DNA of 21,522 bases, taken from assembly GCA_900542595.1 (NCBI GenBank), contig UQOB01000017.1, positions 1 through 21,522 on the forward strand, given 5' to 3'. The position numbers and the translations under genes are program-made. Below the pieces are notes generated by a model. The model saw nothing but the letters and a program-made list of their open reading frames with translations. It searched no databases and was not told the origin of the DNA. Below are positions 13,931-21,522 of this stretch, one piece after another. How positions within the stretch are numbered: position 1 is the stretch's first letter; each line of letters starts with the position of its first letter. This DNA comes from an uncultured Mollicutes bacterium (GTDB lineage Bacteria; Bacillota_I; Bacilli_A; RFN20; CAG-826).

Positions 13931-15933
13931 CCTTAGAAGAAGCTGCCGCACGAGTTAAAGAACTCACTGCATTACTTGAACGTTATAACTATGAATACTA
14001 CGTTCTTAATCAAAGCTCCGTTCCCGATAGCACCTATGACCGCTTGATGGGAGAACTTCAACTTTTAGAAAAAGAATATCCCTCTTTAAAGAATAAAAAC
14101 TCTCCCACCCAACGAGTGGGGGGAGCCGTTCAATCGGAATTTAAAAAGATTCCCCATAAACGTTTGATGTTATCTTTAGGTAACGTCTATAACGAAGATG
14201 AAATCTATGATTTCGATCGAAAGATCAGAGCAATCACCAAAGAAAAAGTCGTCACCTATATGGGGGAAGTGAAGATTGATGGGCTCGGTATCTCTTTAGT
14301 CTACGATAAAGGGGAGCTCCAGTACGCGGTAACGCGGGGTGACGGGGTGACAGGGGAAGACGTTACCCAAAACGTCATCACCATTAAAAGTATCCCTCTC
14401 CACGTTAAAGAAACCCGTCCTTTTGAAGTGCGTGGCGAAGTCTTTATGCCGAAAGCGTCCCTCCTTCAATTAAATAAAGAAAGAGAAGCAGCGGGGTTAC
14501 CGTTATTTGCGAACGCGAGAAACGCCGCGGCGGGTTCCATCCGTAACTTAGATTCCAGAGTAGCCGCCAGCCGGAAACTTGAAGGATTTTGGTATTACCT
14601 GGTGAACGCGAGAGAGCTTGGGATTCATAAACACCATGAAGCTCTCGATTACTTAGCCTCCCTCGGTTTCTTAGTGAACGATAAACGTCGCCTATTAAAC
14701 GGACCTGATGAACTCGTTAAATACATGGAAGAGATGACCAAAGAAAGAGAATCTCTCCCTTACGATATCGATGGCTTAGTCTTTAAGGTCGATAATATCG
14801 ATGAATACGATACGATTGGCTACACCGCGAAAGAACCCAAGTGGGCGGTCGCCTATAAGTTCCCTCCGCAGGAAGTAACCACAAAATTATTAGATATCGT
14901 GATTACGATTGGGAGAACCGGAAGGGTAACCCCGAACGCGGTGTTGAGCCCGGTAAGAGTGGCGGGTAGCACCGTTCAAAGAGCAACCTTAAATAACGAA
15001 GATTTCATCAAAGAAAAAGGTTTGATGATTGGGGACACTGTCATCCTAAGAAAAGCCGCGGATGTGATTCCGGAAGTGGTGGGTCCAGTCGTCAAAGATC
15101 GAACCGGGAAAGAAGTGCCTTGGGTGATGCCAGCGTGCTGTCCTGTCTGCGGTCAACCGTTAACGAAGGTCGGGGGTTTACATTACTGTTTAAATCCCCA
15201 CTGCGGTAGCCGAAAGATTGAAACAATCATTCATTTTGCGAGTAGGAACGCGATGGACATCGATGGAATGGGTGCCAGCGTGGTTGAAGAACTATTCGGT
15301 GAACACTTCCTCTACGATATCCCGGATATCTATGTCCTAAAAGATCATCGAAGTGAAATTAAAGAACTCGATGGCTGGAGCGACAGGTCAATCGATAGTC
15401 TCTTACAAGGCATCGAAGAAAGTAAGGGCAGAAGCTTAGAACGGCTCCTCTTCGGTTTAGGAATCAAAGAAGTCGGGGAAAAGATGGGGAAAGTCTTAGC
15501 GAGAAACTATAAAGACCTCGATAAGTTCTTCACTTTGACGGTTGAAGATTTACTCAAGATCGATGATGTTGGGCCAGTAGCAGCGAAAAACATCTATGAC
15601 TACTTCCACGATGAAAACACCAAGAAAGAAATCGAACTATTAAGAAGCTACGGAGTGAACTTTAAATACTTAGGAACTGATAGCTTAGACCCCAACTCCT
15701 ATTTCTATCATAAGACCATTGTCTTAACCGGTACTTTAGAAAAGTATAGCCGTGAACAAATGACGGAAATCTTAGAAGGGATCGGAGCGAAAGTCACTTC
15801 TAGCGTCAGTAAGAAAACCGATATTGTCATCTATGGTCCTGGAGCGGGGAGTAAGCTGCAAAAAGCCCAAGAACTCCACATCGAAACGATGGATGAACAA
15901 CAAGCTTTAAATCACTTAGACAAAGTCGGGTAA
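13927..15933 (+). CDS. ligA: NAD+-dependent DNA ligase LigA
   Basis: Seals nicks in DNA using NAD+, essential for Okazaki fragment joining. 668 aa, normal length. The N-terminal Ia domain binds NAD+ (YYVLN...PDSTYDRLM, 25-41). The adenylation Lys116 lies in KIDG (116-119); the next residues read LGISL where LAISL is usual. An OB fold follows, then a four-cysteine zinc finger (C405, C408, C421, C426 in CPVCGQ and YCLNPHC), the helix-hairpin-helix region (about 440-570), and a C-terminal BRCT domain (about 590-668, TIVLTGTLEKYSREQM). GGAGG lies 5 nt before the ATG, and the start overlaps the pcrA stop. Confidence 0.97.
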   Translation: MTLEEAAARVKELTALLERYNYEYYVLNQSSVPDSTYDRLMGELQLLEKEYPSLKNKNSPTQRVGGAVQSEFKKIPHKRLMLSLGNVYNEDEIYDFDRKIRAITKEKVVTYMGEVKIDGLGISLVYDKGELQYAVTRGDGVTGEDVTQNVITIKSIPLHVKETRPFEVRGEVFMPKASLLQLNKEREAAGLPLFANARNAAAGSIRNLDSRVAASRKLEGFWYYLVNARELGIHKHHEALDYLASLGFLVNDKRRLLNGPDELVKYMEEMTKERESLPYDIDGLVFKVDNIDEYDTIGYTAKEPKWAVAYKFPPQEVTTKLLDIVITIGRTGRVTPNAVLSPVRVAGSTVQRATLNNEDFIKEKGLMIGDTVILRKAADVIPEVVGPVVKDRTGKEVPWVMPACCPVCGQPLTKVGGLHYCLNPHCGSRKIETIIHFASRNAMDIDGMGASVVEELFGEHFLYDIPDIYVLKDHRSEIKELDGWSDRSIDSLLQGIEESKGRSLERLLFGLGIKEVGEKMGKVLARNYKDLDKFFTLTVEDLLKIDDVGPVAAKNIYDYFHDENTKKEIELLRSYGVNFKYLGTDSLDPNSYFYHKTIVLTGTLEKYSREQMTEILEGIGAKVTSSVSKKTDIVIYGPGAGSKLQKAQELHIETMDEQQALNHLDKVG

Positions 15934-15947
15934 TAAAAAGGTAGAAT
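15917..15947 (+). promoter_or_regulatory. Leaderless promoter of the gat operon
   Basis: TAGACA (15917-15922) and TAGAAT (15942-15947) are 19 nt apart; the -10 ends 7 nt before the gatC ATG at 15955. The predicted start is on or next to the ATG. The only purine run (AAAGGT, 15937-15942) is about 12 nt away and would be outside the transcript. It separates gat from pcrA-ligA in spite of the 21-nt gap. Confidence 0.55.
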
Positions 15948-15954
15948 GTAAGAT

Positions 15955-16251
15955 ATGAAAAAGATTACGATGGACGTCCTTAAGGATGCCGCTAATAGGC
16001 TCTTGTTCAGTATGTCAGAAGAAGAATACGAAGCCTTATTTAAAGAATTCCAAACCATGACGGAGCTCATGGGAAAAATCGCGGAGAATGAAGAAGTTAA
16101 TCAGGTCGAACCAATGACTTTCCCCTTCGACTGCGAAACCACGTATTTAAGAGAAGATATTCCGGGTGAGACCTTAACCCCGGAAGAAGCGCTTAAGAAC
16201 GCGGGGTCAAAAGAAGACGATCAAATTAAACTCCCGAGGGTGGTGTTATGA
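15955..16251 (+). CDS. gatC: Asp/Glu-tRNA amidotransferase subunit C
   Basis: Small subunit that wraps around GatA and stabilises the GatCAB complex. 98 aa, the usual length. The N-terminal half is helical (MSEEEYEALFKEFQTM); the C-terminal half carries the family segment VEPMTFPFDCETTYLREDIP, equivalent to the common VEP...LREDV, and ends in PRVV, also conserved. First gene of the gat unit; it overlaps gatA by 4 nt (ATGA). Starts on the ATG directly behind a TAGAAT without an SD. Confidence 0.93.
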   Translation: MKKITMDVLKDAANRLLFSMSEEEYEALFKEFQTMTELMGKIAENEEVNQVEPMTFPFDCETTYLREDIPGETLTPEEALKNAGSKEDDQIKLPRVVL

Positions 16252-17714
16252 GTTACTTAGATTTAACGTTAAAAGAAATCCACCAAGCGTTAGTGGATAA
16301 GAAGGTCACCCCGAGTGAACTGTTGGAAGAGGCCTTAAAGAGAGCGAAAGAGAATAAAGATAACGCTTTTGAATATATCTGTGAAAAAGAAGCGAGAGAA
16401 TTCGTTAAGACCTTAGGACCGGTTGAAGAAGATAACATCCTCTTCGGTATTCCCTTCTTAGCGAAAGATAACTTCTCGACGGAAGGCATTGAAACCACCG
16501 CGAGTTCCGATATTTTAAAGGGCTATGTCCCGGTGTTTAATGCGACCGTCATCCAAAAATTAAAAGATAAGAAAGCGGTGATGATTGGGAAAACCTGCCT
16601 TGATGAACTTGCGATGGGGGGAACCGGAACTTCCGGTCACTTAGGAAAGACTTATAACCCCTATGACCCCACTCACCAAAGAATGATCGGGGGGTCGTCA
16701 TCGGGGAGCGCTAGTTTAACGGCCAGCGGTGTCGCGCCTTTTGCTTTAGGTAGCGATACCGGTGATAGTGTTCGTAAACCCGCTTCCTTCGGGGGCTTAG
16801 TTGGCTTTAAACCGACCTGGGGAAGAATCTCTCGTTACGGCTTATTCCCTTTTGCGTGCTCTCTTGATCACGTCGGGTATTTCACCCGTTCGGTTGAAGA
16901 TAGCGCGGTTCTTTTGAACGTTTTAGCGGGCCGGGACGTCAACGACAGCACCAGCAGTACGAGAGAAGTGGAAGATTACACTTCGTTCTTAAAGAAAAAC
17001 CATCCCTATAAATTAGCGGTCCTGAAAGAAGTCATCGACGGGATTATTGATCCCTTCTTAAAAGAAAAATTCCTGAAGAGTGAAGAAGAGCTTAGGAAAC
17101 GGGGTTACGTCGTTGAATACGTTAACTTCGGGGAAGAACTCTTAAAGTCCTTATACCCGACTTATATCGTTATCAGCTCCGCGGAAGCGACCAGTAACGA
17201 CGCTAATCTCGATGGGATTAAGTTCGGGCCGTACCACCAAGGAAAGACTTACCAAGAAGTCATGTTTAAAGCCAGAACTGAAGGCTTTAGCACCTTAATT
17301 AAACGGAGATTCGTCCTTGGTTCCTACTGCCTTATGGCGGAAAACCAAGAAGAACTCTTCTTAAGAGCCCAGAGAAATAGAACCTTAATCGTGAGAAGAA
17401 TCAATGAAATCCTGAAAGATTACGATTTCATTTATGTGCCGGCGGCCCCGAGTATCGCGCCGAAGTTCGATGAATCAAGCGATTATTTCTCCACTGAATA
17501 CTTAGTGAACGATAACTTATTAGTCTTAGGTAACTTCTCCGGTTTACCATCTATCACTGTTCCTTTAGCGATGGAAAATGGTTTCCCCTTAGGGGTGAAT
17601 TTAATGGGGAGAGCCTTTGAAGAAAAAGCCCTTTTTGAAGCCTCGGAAGTGGTGGAAGAAATAACCGGCCTTAAGGGCTTAAGCTACCTCAATAAAAAGG
17701 AGGGCAATTTATGA
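16248..17714 (+). CDS. gatA: Asp/Glu-tRNA amidotransferase subunit A
   Basis: Glutaminase subunit that releases ammonia from glutamine for GatB to amidate Glu-tRNA-Gln (or Asp-tRNA-Asn). 488 aa, an amidase-signature enzyme. The Ser-cisSer-Lys triad is readable: Lys73 in FLAKDN, Ser150 in GGSSSGSA, and Ser174 in GSDTGDSVRKPAS. The residue before the nucleophile is Asp, whereas most bacterial GatA proteins read GSDTGGSIR. I recall the same Asp in mycoplasma GatA, so this is more likely a lineage trait than loss of function. Overlaps gatC and gatB by 4 nt each. Confidence 0.96.
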   Translation: MSYLDLTLKEIHQALVDKKVTPSELLEEALKRAKENKDNAFEYICEKEAREFVKTLGPVEEDNILFGIPFLAKDNFSTEGIETTASSDILKGYVPVFNATVIQKLKDKKAVMIGKTCLDELAMGGTGTSGHLGKTYNPYDPTHQRMIGGSSSGSASLTASGVAPFALGSDTGDSVRKPASFGGLVGFKPTWGRISRYGLFPFACSLDHVGYFTRSVEDSAVLLNVLAGRDVNDSTSSTREVEDYTSFLKKNHPYKLAVLKEVIDGIIDPFLKEKFLKSEEELRKRGYVVEYVNFGEELLKSLYPTYIVISSAEATSNDANLDGIKFGPYHQGKTYQEVMFKARTEGFSTLIKRRFVLGSYCLMAENQEELFLRAQRNRTLIVRRINEILKDYDFIYVPAAPSIAPKFDESSDYFSTEYLVNDNLLVLGNFSGLPSITVPLAMENGFPLGVNLMGRAFEEKALFEASEVVEEITGLKGLSYLNKKEGNL

Positions 17715-19138
17715 ATTTAGAACCGGTTATCGGCTTAGAAATCCACGTCGAAATGAAGACGAAGTCGAAGATGTTTTCTTCTTCGCCCGTCACCTTTAAC
17801 GCTCCGCATAATAGCAGCGTCACCCCATATGACTTAGCCTTCCCGGGCACCATGCCAGTCGTCAATAAACAAGCGATTATTAACGGCATCCGAATGAGCC
17901 ATGCTTTACACATGGAAATCGATGATACCTTGTATTTTGACCGGAAGAACTATTTCTATAGTGATCTTCCTAAGGGTTTCCAAATCACCCAGCAAAGACG
18001 GCCGATTGGGAAGAATGGGTATGTGGAAATTAAAACGCCGGAAGGTATAAAAAAGATTGGTATCGAAAGGCTGCACTTAGAAGAAGATACCTGTAAACAG
18101 CTCCACTTCATCGATTACACCTTGCTCGACTATAACCGGGCCGGTGTCCCTCTCGCGGAAATCGTTTCTCGTCCCGAAATTAAGAATGGCTACGAAGCGA
18201 TGAAGTACGTGGAAGCGATTAGGAATATCGCGATTTACACCGAAACTTCCGACGGGAAGATGGAAGAAGGGTCCTTAAGATGTGACGTTAATATCAGTCT
18301 TAAACCTTATGGAACGAGAGTCTTTGGAACGAAAGTGGAAATCAAGAACCTTAACTCCTTAAAGAATATCCAAGAAGCCATCGATTATGAAATCGTGAGG
18401 CAAAGTAAAGTTCTTTTATCTGGCGGAAAGGTTCAACAAGAAACCAGACGTTTTGATGAAAGCAAAGGCCAAACCATCCTCATGCGGGTCAAGACGGACG
18501 CGGTCGACTATAAGTATTTCTGTGAACCGAACATCACCCCGATTAAGTTAGGACAAGCCTTTATTGACGATGCTGTTAATAGTTGTCCAGAACTTTATGA
18601 CGATAAGTTTAAGCGATATTTAACCCTCGGTTTAAATGAAAAAGATTGCGAAATCATTTTAAATAACCGGGATATGGCAAGATATTTCGAAAATGCAGTG
18701 GGTGAGATGAAGAACGCTAAAGGGTTAGCGAACCTCCTCATTACCGAAATCAACGCCTATCTCAATAAACAAGGAATCACCATCACGAGTCTCACCTTAA
18801 AACCGGAAACCTTAAGAGAAATTGTTTTAATGGGTGAGAAGGAAAGCTTGAGCCATAAACAGGTGACCGATATCTTAGACGAAGTCCTTAAGAGTGGGAT
18901 CACCCCGAAAGAAGCGAAAGAGAAACTCCATATTGTGCCGCAGATTTCGGATAGCTCCGCTCTCTTACCCTTAGTCATTCAAGTTCTCGATAATAATCCC
19001 CAATCGATTATCGATTTTAAGAATGGGAAAGATCGGGCAATCGGTTTCTTAATTGGGCAAGTGATGAAGCTCAGTAAAGGCAAAGCCAATGCGGCGATGG
19101 TGAGCAAACTGATGAACGAAGAATTGAGGAAACGCTGA
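17711..19138 (+). CDS. gatB: Asp/Glu-tRNA amidotransferase subunit B
   Basis: Kinase/amidase subunit that phosphorylates the tRNA-bound Glu (or Asp) and replaces the phosphate with ammonia. 475 aa, full length. The N-terminal catalytic cradle starts EPVIGLEIHVEMKTKSKMFS (4-23), followed by DLPKGFQITQ, HLEEDTCKQLH, DYNRAGVPLAEIVS and EGSLRCDVNISLKP. The C-terminal helical YqeY-like domain (about 330-475) binds the tRNA. AAGGAGG lies 7 nt before the ATG. With AsnRS encoded nearby, Gln-tRNA-Gln synthesis is the likely role. It shares one base with the next gene (TGATG). Confidence 0.96.
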   Translation: MNLEPVIGLEIHVEMKTKSKMFSSSPVTFNAPHNSSVTPYDLAFPGTMPVVNKQAIINGIRMSHALHMEIDDTLYFDRKNYFYSDLPKGFQITQQRRPIGKNGYVEIKTPEGIKKIGIERLHLEEDTCKQLHFIDYTLLDYNRAGVPLAEIVSRPEIKNGYEAMKYVEAIRNIAIYTETSDGKMEEGSLRCDVNISLKPYGTRVFGTKVEIKNLNSLKNIQEAIDYEIVRQSKVLLSGGKVQQETRRFDESKGQTILMRVKTDAVDYKYFCEPNITPIKLGQAFIDDAVNSCPELYDDKFKRYLTLGLNEKDCEIILNNRDMARYFENAVGEMKNAKGLANLLITEINAYLNKQGITITSLTLKPETLREIVLMGEKESLSHKQVTDILDEVLKSGITPKEAKEKLHIVPQISDSSALLPLVIQVLDNNPQSIIDFKNGKDRAIGFLIGQVMKLSKGKANAAMVSKLMNEELRKR

Positions 19139-19884
19139 TGGAAAAGAAGACGGATCTCGATATTGAAAAGCTCATTCAATGGTTGGAAGGTGTTAAGAAT
19201 TTAGACTTACCGGAATATAAGGGTCTCCCCACCATTCCTTTATATATGGAACAGGTGACCAGCTACGTTAACGATGTCTTAACTCCTTTAACCCCGATGG
19301 GAAGTGAAAGTGGAAATCTCACTTCTTTCATGGTCAATAACTATGTTAAGGCGAAGATTATCCAAGAACCGAACGGCAAAAAGTATGACCGTGATCATAT
19401 CGGCTATTTAATGGCGATCAATACCTTAAAGAACGTCTTATCGATGAATGAATTAGCGTTACTGGTAAAGATGGATAAAGAAGTCAGCACCGATAAATCC
19501 ATCCTTTACCATTTCTTCCGTTTAATGGTCCAAAACGTCGGGAAGAATGTCGGGGATAAGACTTTAACCCATGTGGTAAACTTCTATAAACGGTACCAAA
19601 AAGATAAAGAAGCTGGGAATAAAGATGCTGAAAAAATGCTGAAAGATTCTTTAGGTTTAATCGCCTTTAGATTAGGCGTTAAAGCCAGCTTAGAAGAAAG
19701 AATCAGCGAAGCTATTTTAAGTACCTTAGGGGAAAAGATGGTCGGGGAAGACGTCTTAAGAGAAGTCAAGAACCCGGGCAAGAAAGAAACTAAACTATCC
19801 ATCAAAAATAGCGAGATTGAAGCTGAAAGAGCGGCCAGAATCTTGGAAGTGGAAGAACCGAAAAAGAAGAGGGAAAAGAAATGA
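19138..19884 (+). CDS. DUF1836 domain protein
   Basis: 248 aa, soluble. Residues about 24-110 fit the DUF1836 pattern: LPEYKGLPTIPLYMEQVTSYVND, then LTSFMVNNYVKAKII (61-75) and KYDRDHIGYLMAI (82-94). That pattern resembles the winged-helix of MerR-type DNA-binding proteins, where a helix-turn-helix is followed by a short wing (PNGKKYDRDH). The middle is helical; the C-terminal 50 residues are Lys/Glu-rich and probably disordered. It shares one base with the gatB stop and overlaps galE by 4 nt, so it is made together with both. DUF1836 has no established function; a regulator is the likeliest reading. Confidence 0.82.
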   Translation: MEKKTDLDIEKLIQWLEGVKNLDLPEYKGLPTIPLYMEQVTSYVNDVLTPLTPMGSESGNLTSFMVNNYVKAKIIQEPNGKKYDRDHIGYLMAINTLKNVLSMNELALLVKMDKEVSTDKSILYHFFRLMVQNVGKNVGDKTLTHVVNFYKRYQKDKEAGNKDAEKMLKDSLGLIAFRLGVKASLEERISEAILSTLGEKMVGEDVLREVKNPGKKETKLSIKNSEIEAERAARILEVEEPKKKREKK

Positions 19885-20894
19885 AAAAGATCTTAGTCAC
19901 CGGCGGTCTCGGTTTTATCGGGAGCATCACCTGTAAACAACTCTTATTAAATGGTTACGATGTCGTCATCGTCGATAACTTAGTCAATAGCTGTAAAGAC
20001 GTGAAAGACATCTTAGAAAAGTTAACGGGTAAACCCGTCACTTTCTATGAGACTGATATTCGTGACGAAGAAGAGATGGACAAAATCTTTAAAAAAGAAA
20101 AACCCTCTTCCGTCATCCATTTTGCCGGCCTTAAAGCGGTCGGGGAAAGCGTGGCTAAGCCCCTTCTTTATTACGATAACAACCTCAATGGCTCCATCGT
20201 TTTATTAAAAATGATGGAGAGATATAACGTTAATGAATTAATTTTCAGTAGCTCGGCGACCGTCTACGGGGTACCGGATAAACTCCCATTAATCGAAGAA
20301 TCACCGGTTAAAGAAGCGACGAATCCCTACGGGGAAACCAAGGTGATGATTGAAAAAATCATCCGTGACTATGCCTTAATCCATGAAGATTTTAAAGCGA
20401 TGCTTTTACGTTACTTTAACCCGATTGGAGCGGACGATAGTTACCTTCTCGGAGAAAAGCCAGTCGGGATTCCGAATAACCTTTTACCTTATATTTCACA
20501 AGTCGCGACCGGGAAACGGCCGTTCTTAAAAGTGTTCGGAAACGATTACCCAACGGAAGACGGGACCTGCATCCGTGACTATATCCATGTCGTTGATTTA
20601 GCTTTAGGTCATTTAGCGGCTTTAAAGAAGTTTGATGACGTTAAGGGTGTGAATATCTATAACCTAGGGACCGGAAAAGGCACTTCGGTTCTGGAACTCG
20701 TAAAAGCTTATGAAGAAGCTAATCATTTAAAGATTCCCTATGAAATTTATCCTCGTCGAGCGGGCGATGTAGTCAGTAACTATGCCTCTTGCGACAAAGC
20801 GCTAAAAGAACTCCATTGGAAAGCCGAACGGAGCATCTTAGATGCCTGCCGTTCTTCTTTTGAATTTGAAAAGAGGTTAAAAGATTATGAGTGA
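19881..20894 (+). CDS. galE: UDP-glucose 4-epimerase
   Basis: Interconverts UDP-glucose and UDP-galactose (Leloir pathway, and precursor supply for surface glycans), using bound NAD+. 337 aa, an extended short-chain dehydrogenase. The NAD-binding GGLGFIG is at 8-14, VIHFAGLKAVGES at 78-90, the catalytic Ser in FSSSATVYG (122-130), and Tyr150/Lys154 in NPYGETK. The substrate-side LRYFNPIGA and DGTCIRDYIHVVDLA segments are typical of GalE. UDP-GlcNAc epimerase activity cannot be excluded. No other galactose genes are nearby; it overlaps its neighbours by 4 and 8 nt. Confidence 0.94.
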   Translation: MKKILVTGGLGFIGSITCKQLLLNGYDVVIVDNLVNSCKDVKDILEKLTGKPVTFYETDIRDEEEMDKIFKKEKPSSVIHFAGLKAVGESVAKPLLYYDNNLNGSIVLLKMMERYNVNELIFSSSATVYGVPDKLPLIEESPVKEATNPYGETKVMIEKIIRDYALIHEDFKAMLLRYFNPIGADDSYLLGEKPVGIPNNLLPYISQVATGKRPFLKVFGNDYPTEDGTCIRDYIHVVDLALGHLAALKKFDDVKGVNIYNLGTGKGTSVLELVKAYEEANHLKIPYEIYPRRAGDVVSNYASCDKALKELHWKAERSILDACRSSFEFEKRLKDYE

Positions 20895-21522
20895 ATTCAT
20901 CATCCCTCTTCCCGATGGTTTAAGCCTGAAAGGGGAGAGTTACTTAGCGAAAGAAGAAAAAGCTTCTTTAGTCCTGATTACCGGAATGTGTGAACATGGT
21001 AAGCGTTATAAAGAACTCACGCTTTACCTTAATACTTATGGTTTTTCAGTCTATGTCGTCGATCACTTTGGGCAAGGGTTAAATGCTGAAAGCGTTGATG
21101 ATTTACAAAAATGGCCGAAGGATGCTTTCGATATGGCTTGCTTAGCCCTTAAGATGAAAGGGGAAGAGCTAAAGAGTGTCACTAATAAACCCGTCTATTT
21201 ATTCGGTCACTCGATGGGTTCCTTTGTTAGCCAAAGGACAGTCGCTCTTTATCCGAGTGTTTTTGATAAAGTCATCTTATGCGGGAGTAATGGCCCCGAT
21301 ACCTTTATTGCGACAGTTGGGAGCTTGGTTGCGAATCTCTTAACCACTAAGAAAAATTGGGATAAGAAATCCAAATTACTAACAGGTTTAGTCTTAGGGC
21401 GATATGTGGCTGCGATAAAGAACCGGAAACATGATAACGATTGGCTGAGTATCAATGAAGATAACGTCATCATCTATGATAATGACCCCTACTGCGGTGC
21501 CACCCCAACTCCCGGCTCCTTT
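20887..21522 (+). CDS. Alpha/beta hydrolase (monoacylglycerol-lipase/S33-like), cut by the window end
   Basis: The first 212 codons are present and the frame is still open at 21522. The ATG overlaps galE by 8 nt. The N-terminal GMCEHGKRYKELTLYLNTYG carries the oxyanion HG of the family, followed by VYVVDHFGQGLNAE and the nucleophile elbow GHSMGS, whose middle Ser is the predicted catalytic residue. The cap region follows, and the DNDPYCGATPTPGSF segment is also typical of lysophospholipase/monoglyceride-lipase relatives. The Asp-His part of the triad would be beyond the edge. No signal peptide, so it is cytoplasmic. The likely substrate is an acyl ester such as a monoacylglycerol or lysolipid; this is family-level inference. 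Confidence 0.88.
   Translation, partial: MSEFIIPLPDGLSLKGESYLAKEEKASLVLITGMCEHGKRYKELTLYLNTYGFSVYVVDHFGQGLNAESVDDLQKWPKDAFDMACLALKMKGEELKSVTNKPVYLFGHSMGSFVSQRTVALYPSVFDKVILCGSNGPDTFIATVGSLVANLLTTKKNWDKKSKLLTGLVLGRYVAAIKNRKHDNDWLSINEDNVIIYDNDPYCGATPTPGSF

Noticed and set aside
1..21522. UGA-as-Trp genetic code of mycoplasmas
   Set aside because: Several conserved genes end in TGA exactly at the expected family length, and Trp codons are TGG.
1..21522. Mobile element, prophage, CRISPR, toxin-antitoxin or defence system
   Set aside because: No transposase, integrase, terminal repeats, cas genes or repeat arrays; all recognisable genes are housekeeping, metabolic or membrane proteins. No tRNA or rRNA gene was seen.

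Overview
This 21.5 kb window is a compact, mostly housekeeping stretch of a low-to-moderate GC bacterial chromosome. Gene order and protein motifs point to the Bacilli/Mollicutes side of the Firmicutes: tsaE-tsaB-rimI-tsaD, pcrA-ligA-gatCAB, an NtdP-type DUF402 phosphatase, a YumC-type ferredoxin-NADP reductase and a ThiT-type thiamine transporter. TGA is used as a normal stop (tsaB, pcrA, gatC, gatA, gatB, galE), so this is translation table 11 and not a UGA-Trp mycoplasma. An uncultured Acholeplasma-, RF39- or Erysipelotrichia-like lineage is a reasonable guess, but the window cannot settle it.

Layout. Bases 1-29 hold the start of a gene leaving on the minus strand, followed by ung (129-794). 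A TPP riboswitch (about 806-891) then precedes a thiamine transporter with an unusual N-terminal membrane extension (926-2017). A 52-aa DUF4177-like gene follows (2084-2242). A hairpin terminator separates it from a two-gene unit of a DUF3137-like membrane protein and ntdP (2394-4096). That unit ends at a strong terminator lying inside the 3' end of the convergent ferredoxin-NADP reductase gene (4083-4976, minus). The reductase gene and the t6A operon tsaE-tsaB-rimI-tsaD (5018-7536) diverge from a nearly symmetric promoter region. asnS (7679-9055) and a 51-aa single-pass membrane protein run into a minus-strand unit of three uncharacterised membrane proteins (11421-9207). From 11663 onward everything is on the plus strand: pcrA-ligA, then gatC-gatA-gatB, a DUF1836 gene, galE and an alpha/beta hydrolase cut by the window end.

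How the genes work together. Three groups serve tRNA function: TsaE/B/D make t6A37, AsnRS charges tRNA-Asn, and GatCAB most likely makes Gln-tRNA-Gln because AsnRS is present. Three serve DNA maintenance (Ung, PcrA, LigA). Many neighbours overlap by 1-11 nt, which suggests strong translational coupling.

No CRISPR array, insertion sequence, prophage, toxin-antitoxin or defence system is visible, and I do not see an obviously new multi-gene system. The most interesting signal is regulatory. Five genes, each the first of a unit or with its own apparent promoter, have a TANAAT hexamer ending exactly 6-7 nt before the ATG and no good Shine-Dalgarno (SD) sequence, which predicts leaderless mRNAs. 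A sixth is close. Other points are a TPP riboswitch with clearly readable alternative pairings around the ribosome site, the ThiT extension, several small unannotated genes, and a three-gene membrane operon of unknown function.
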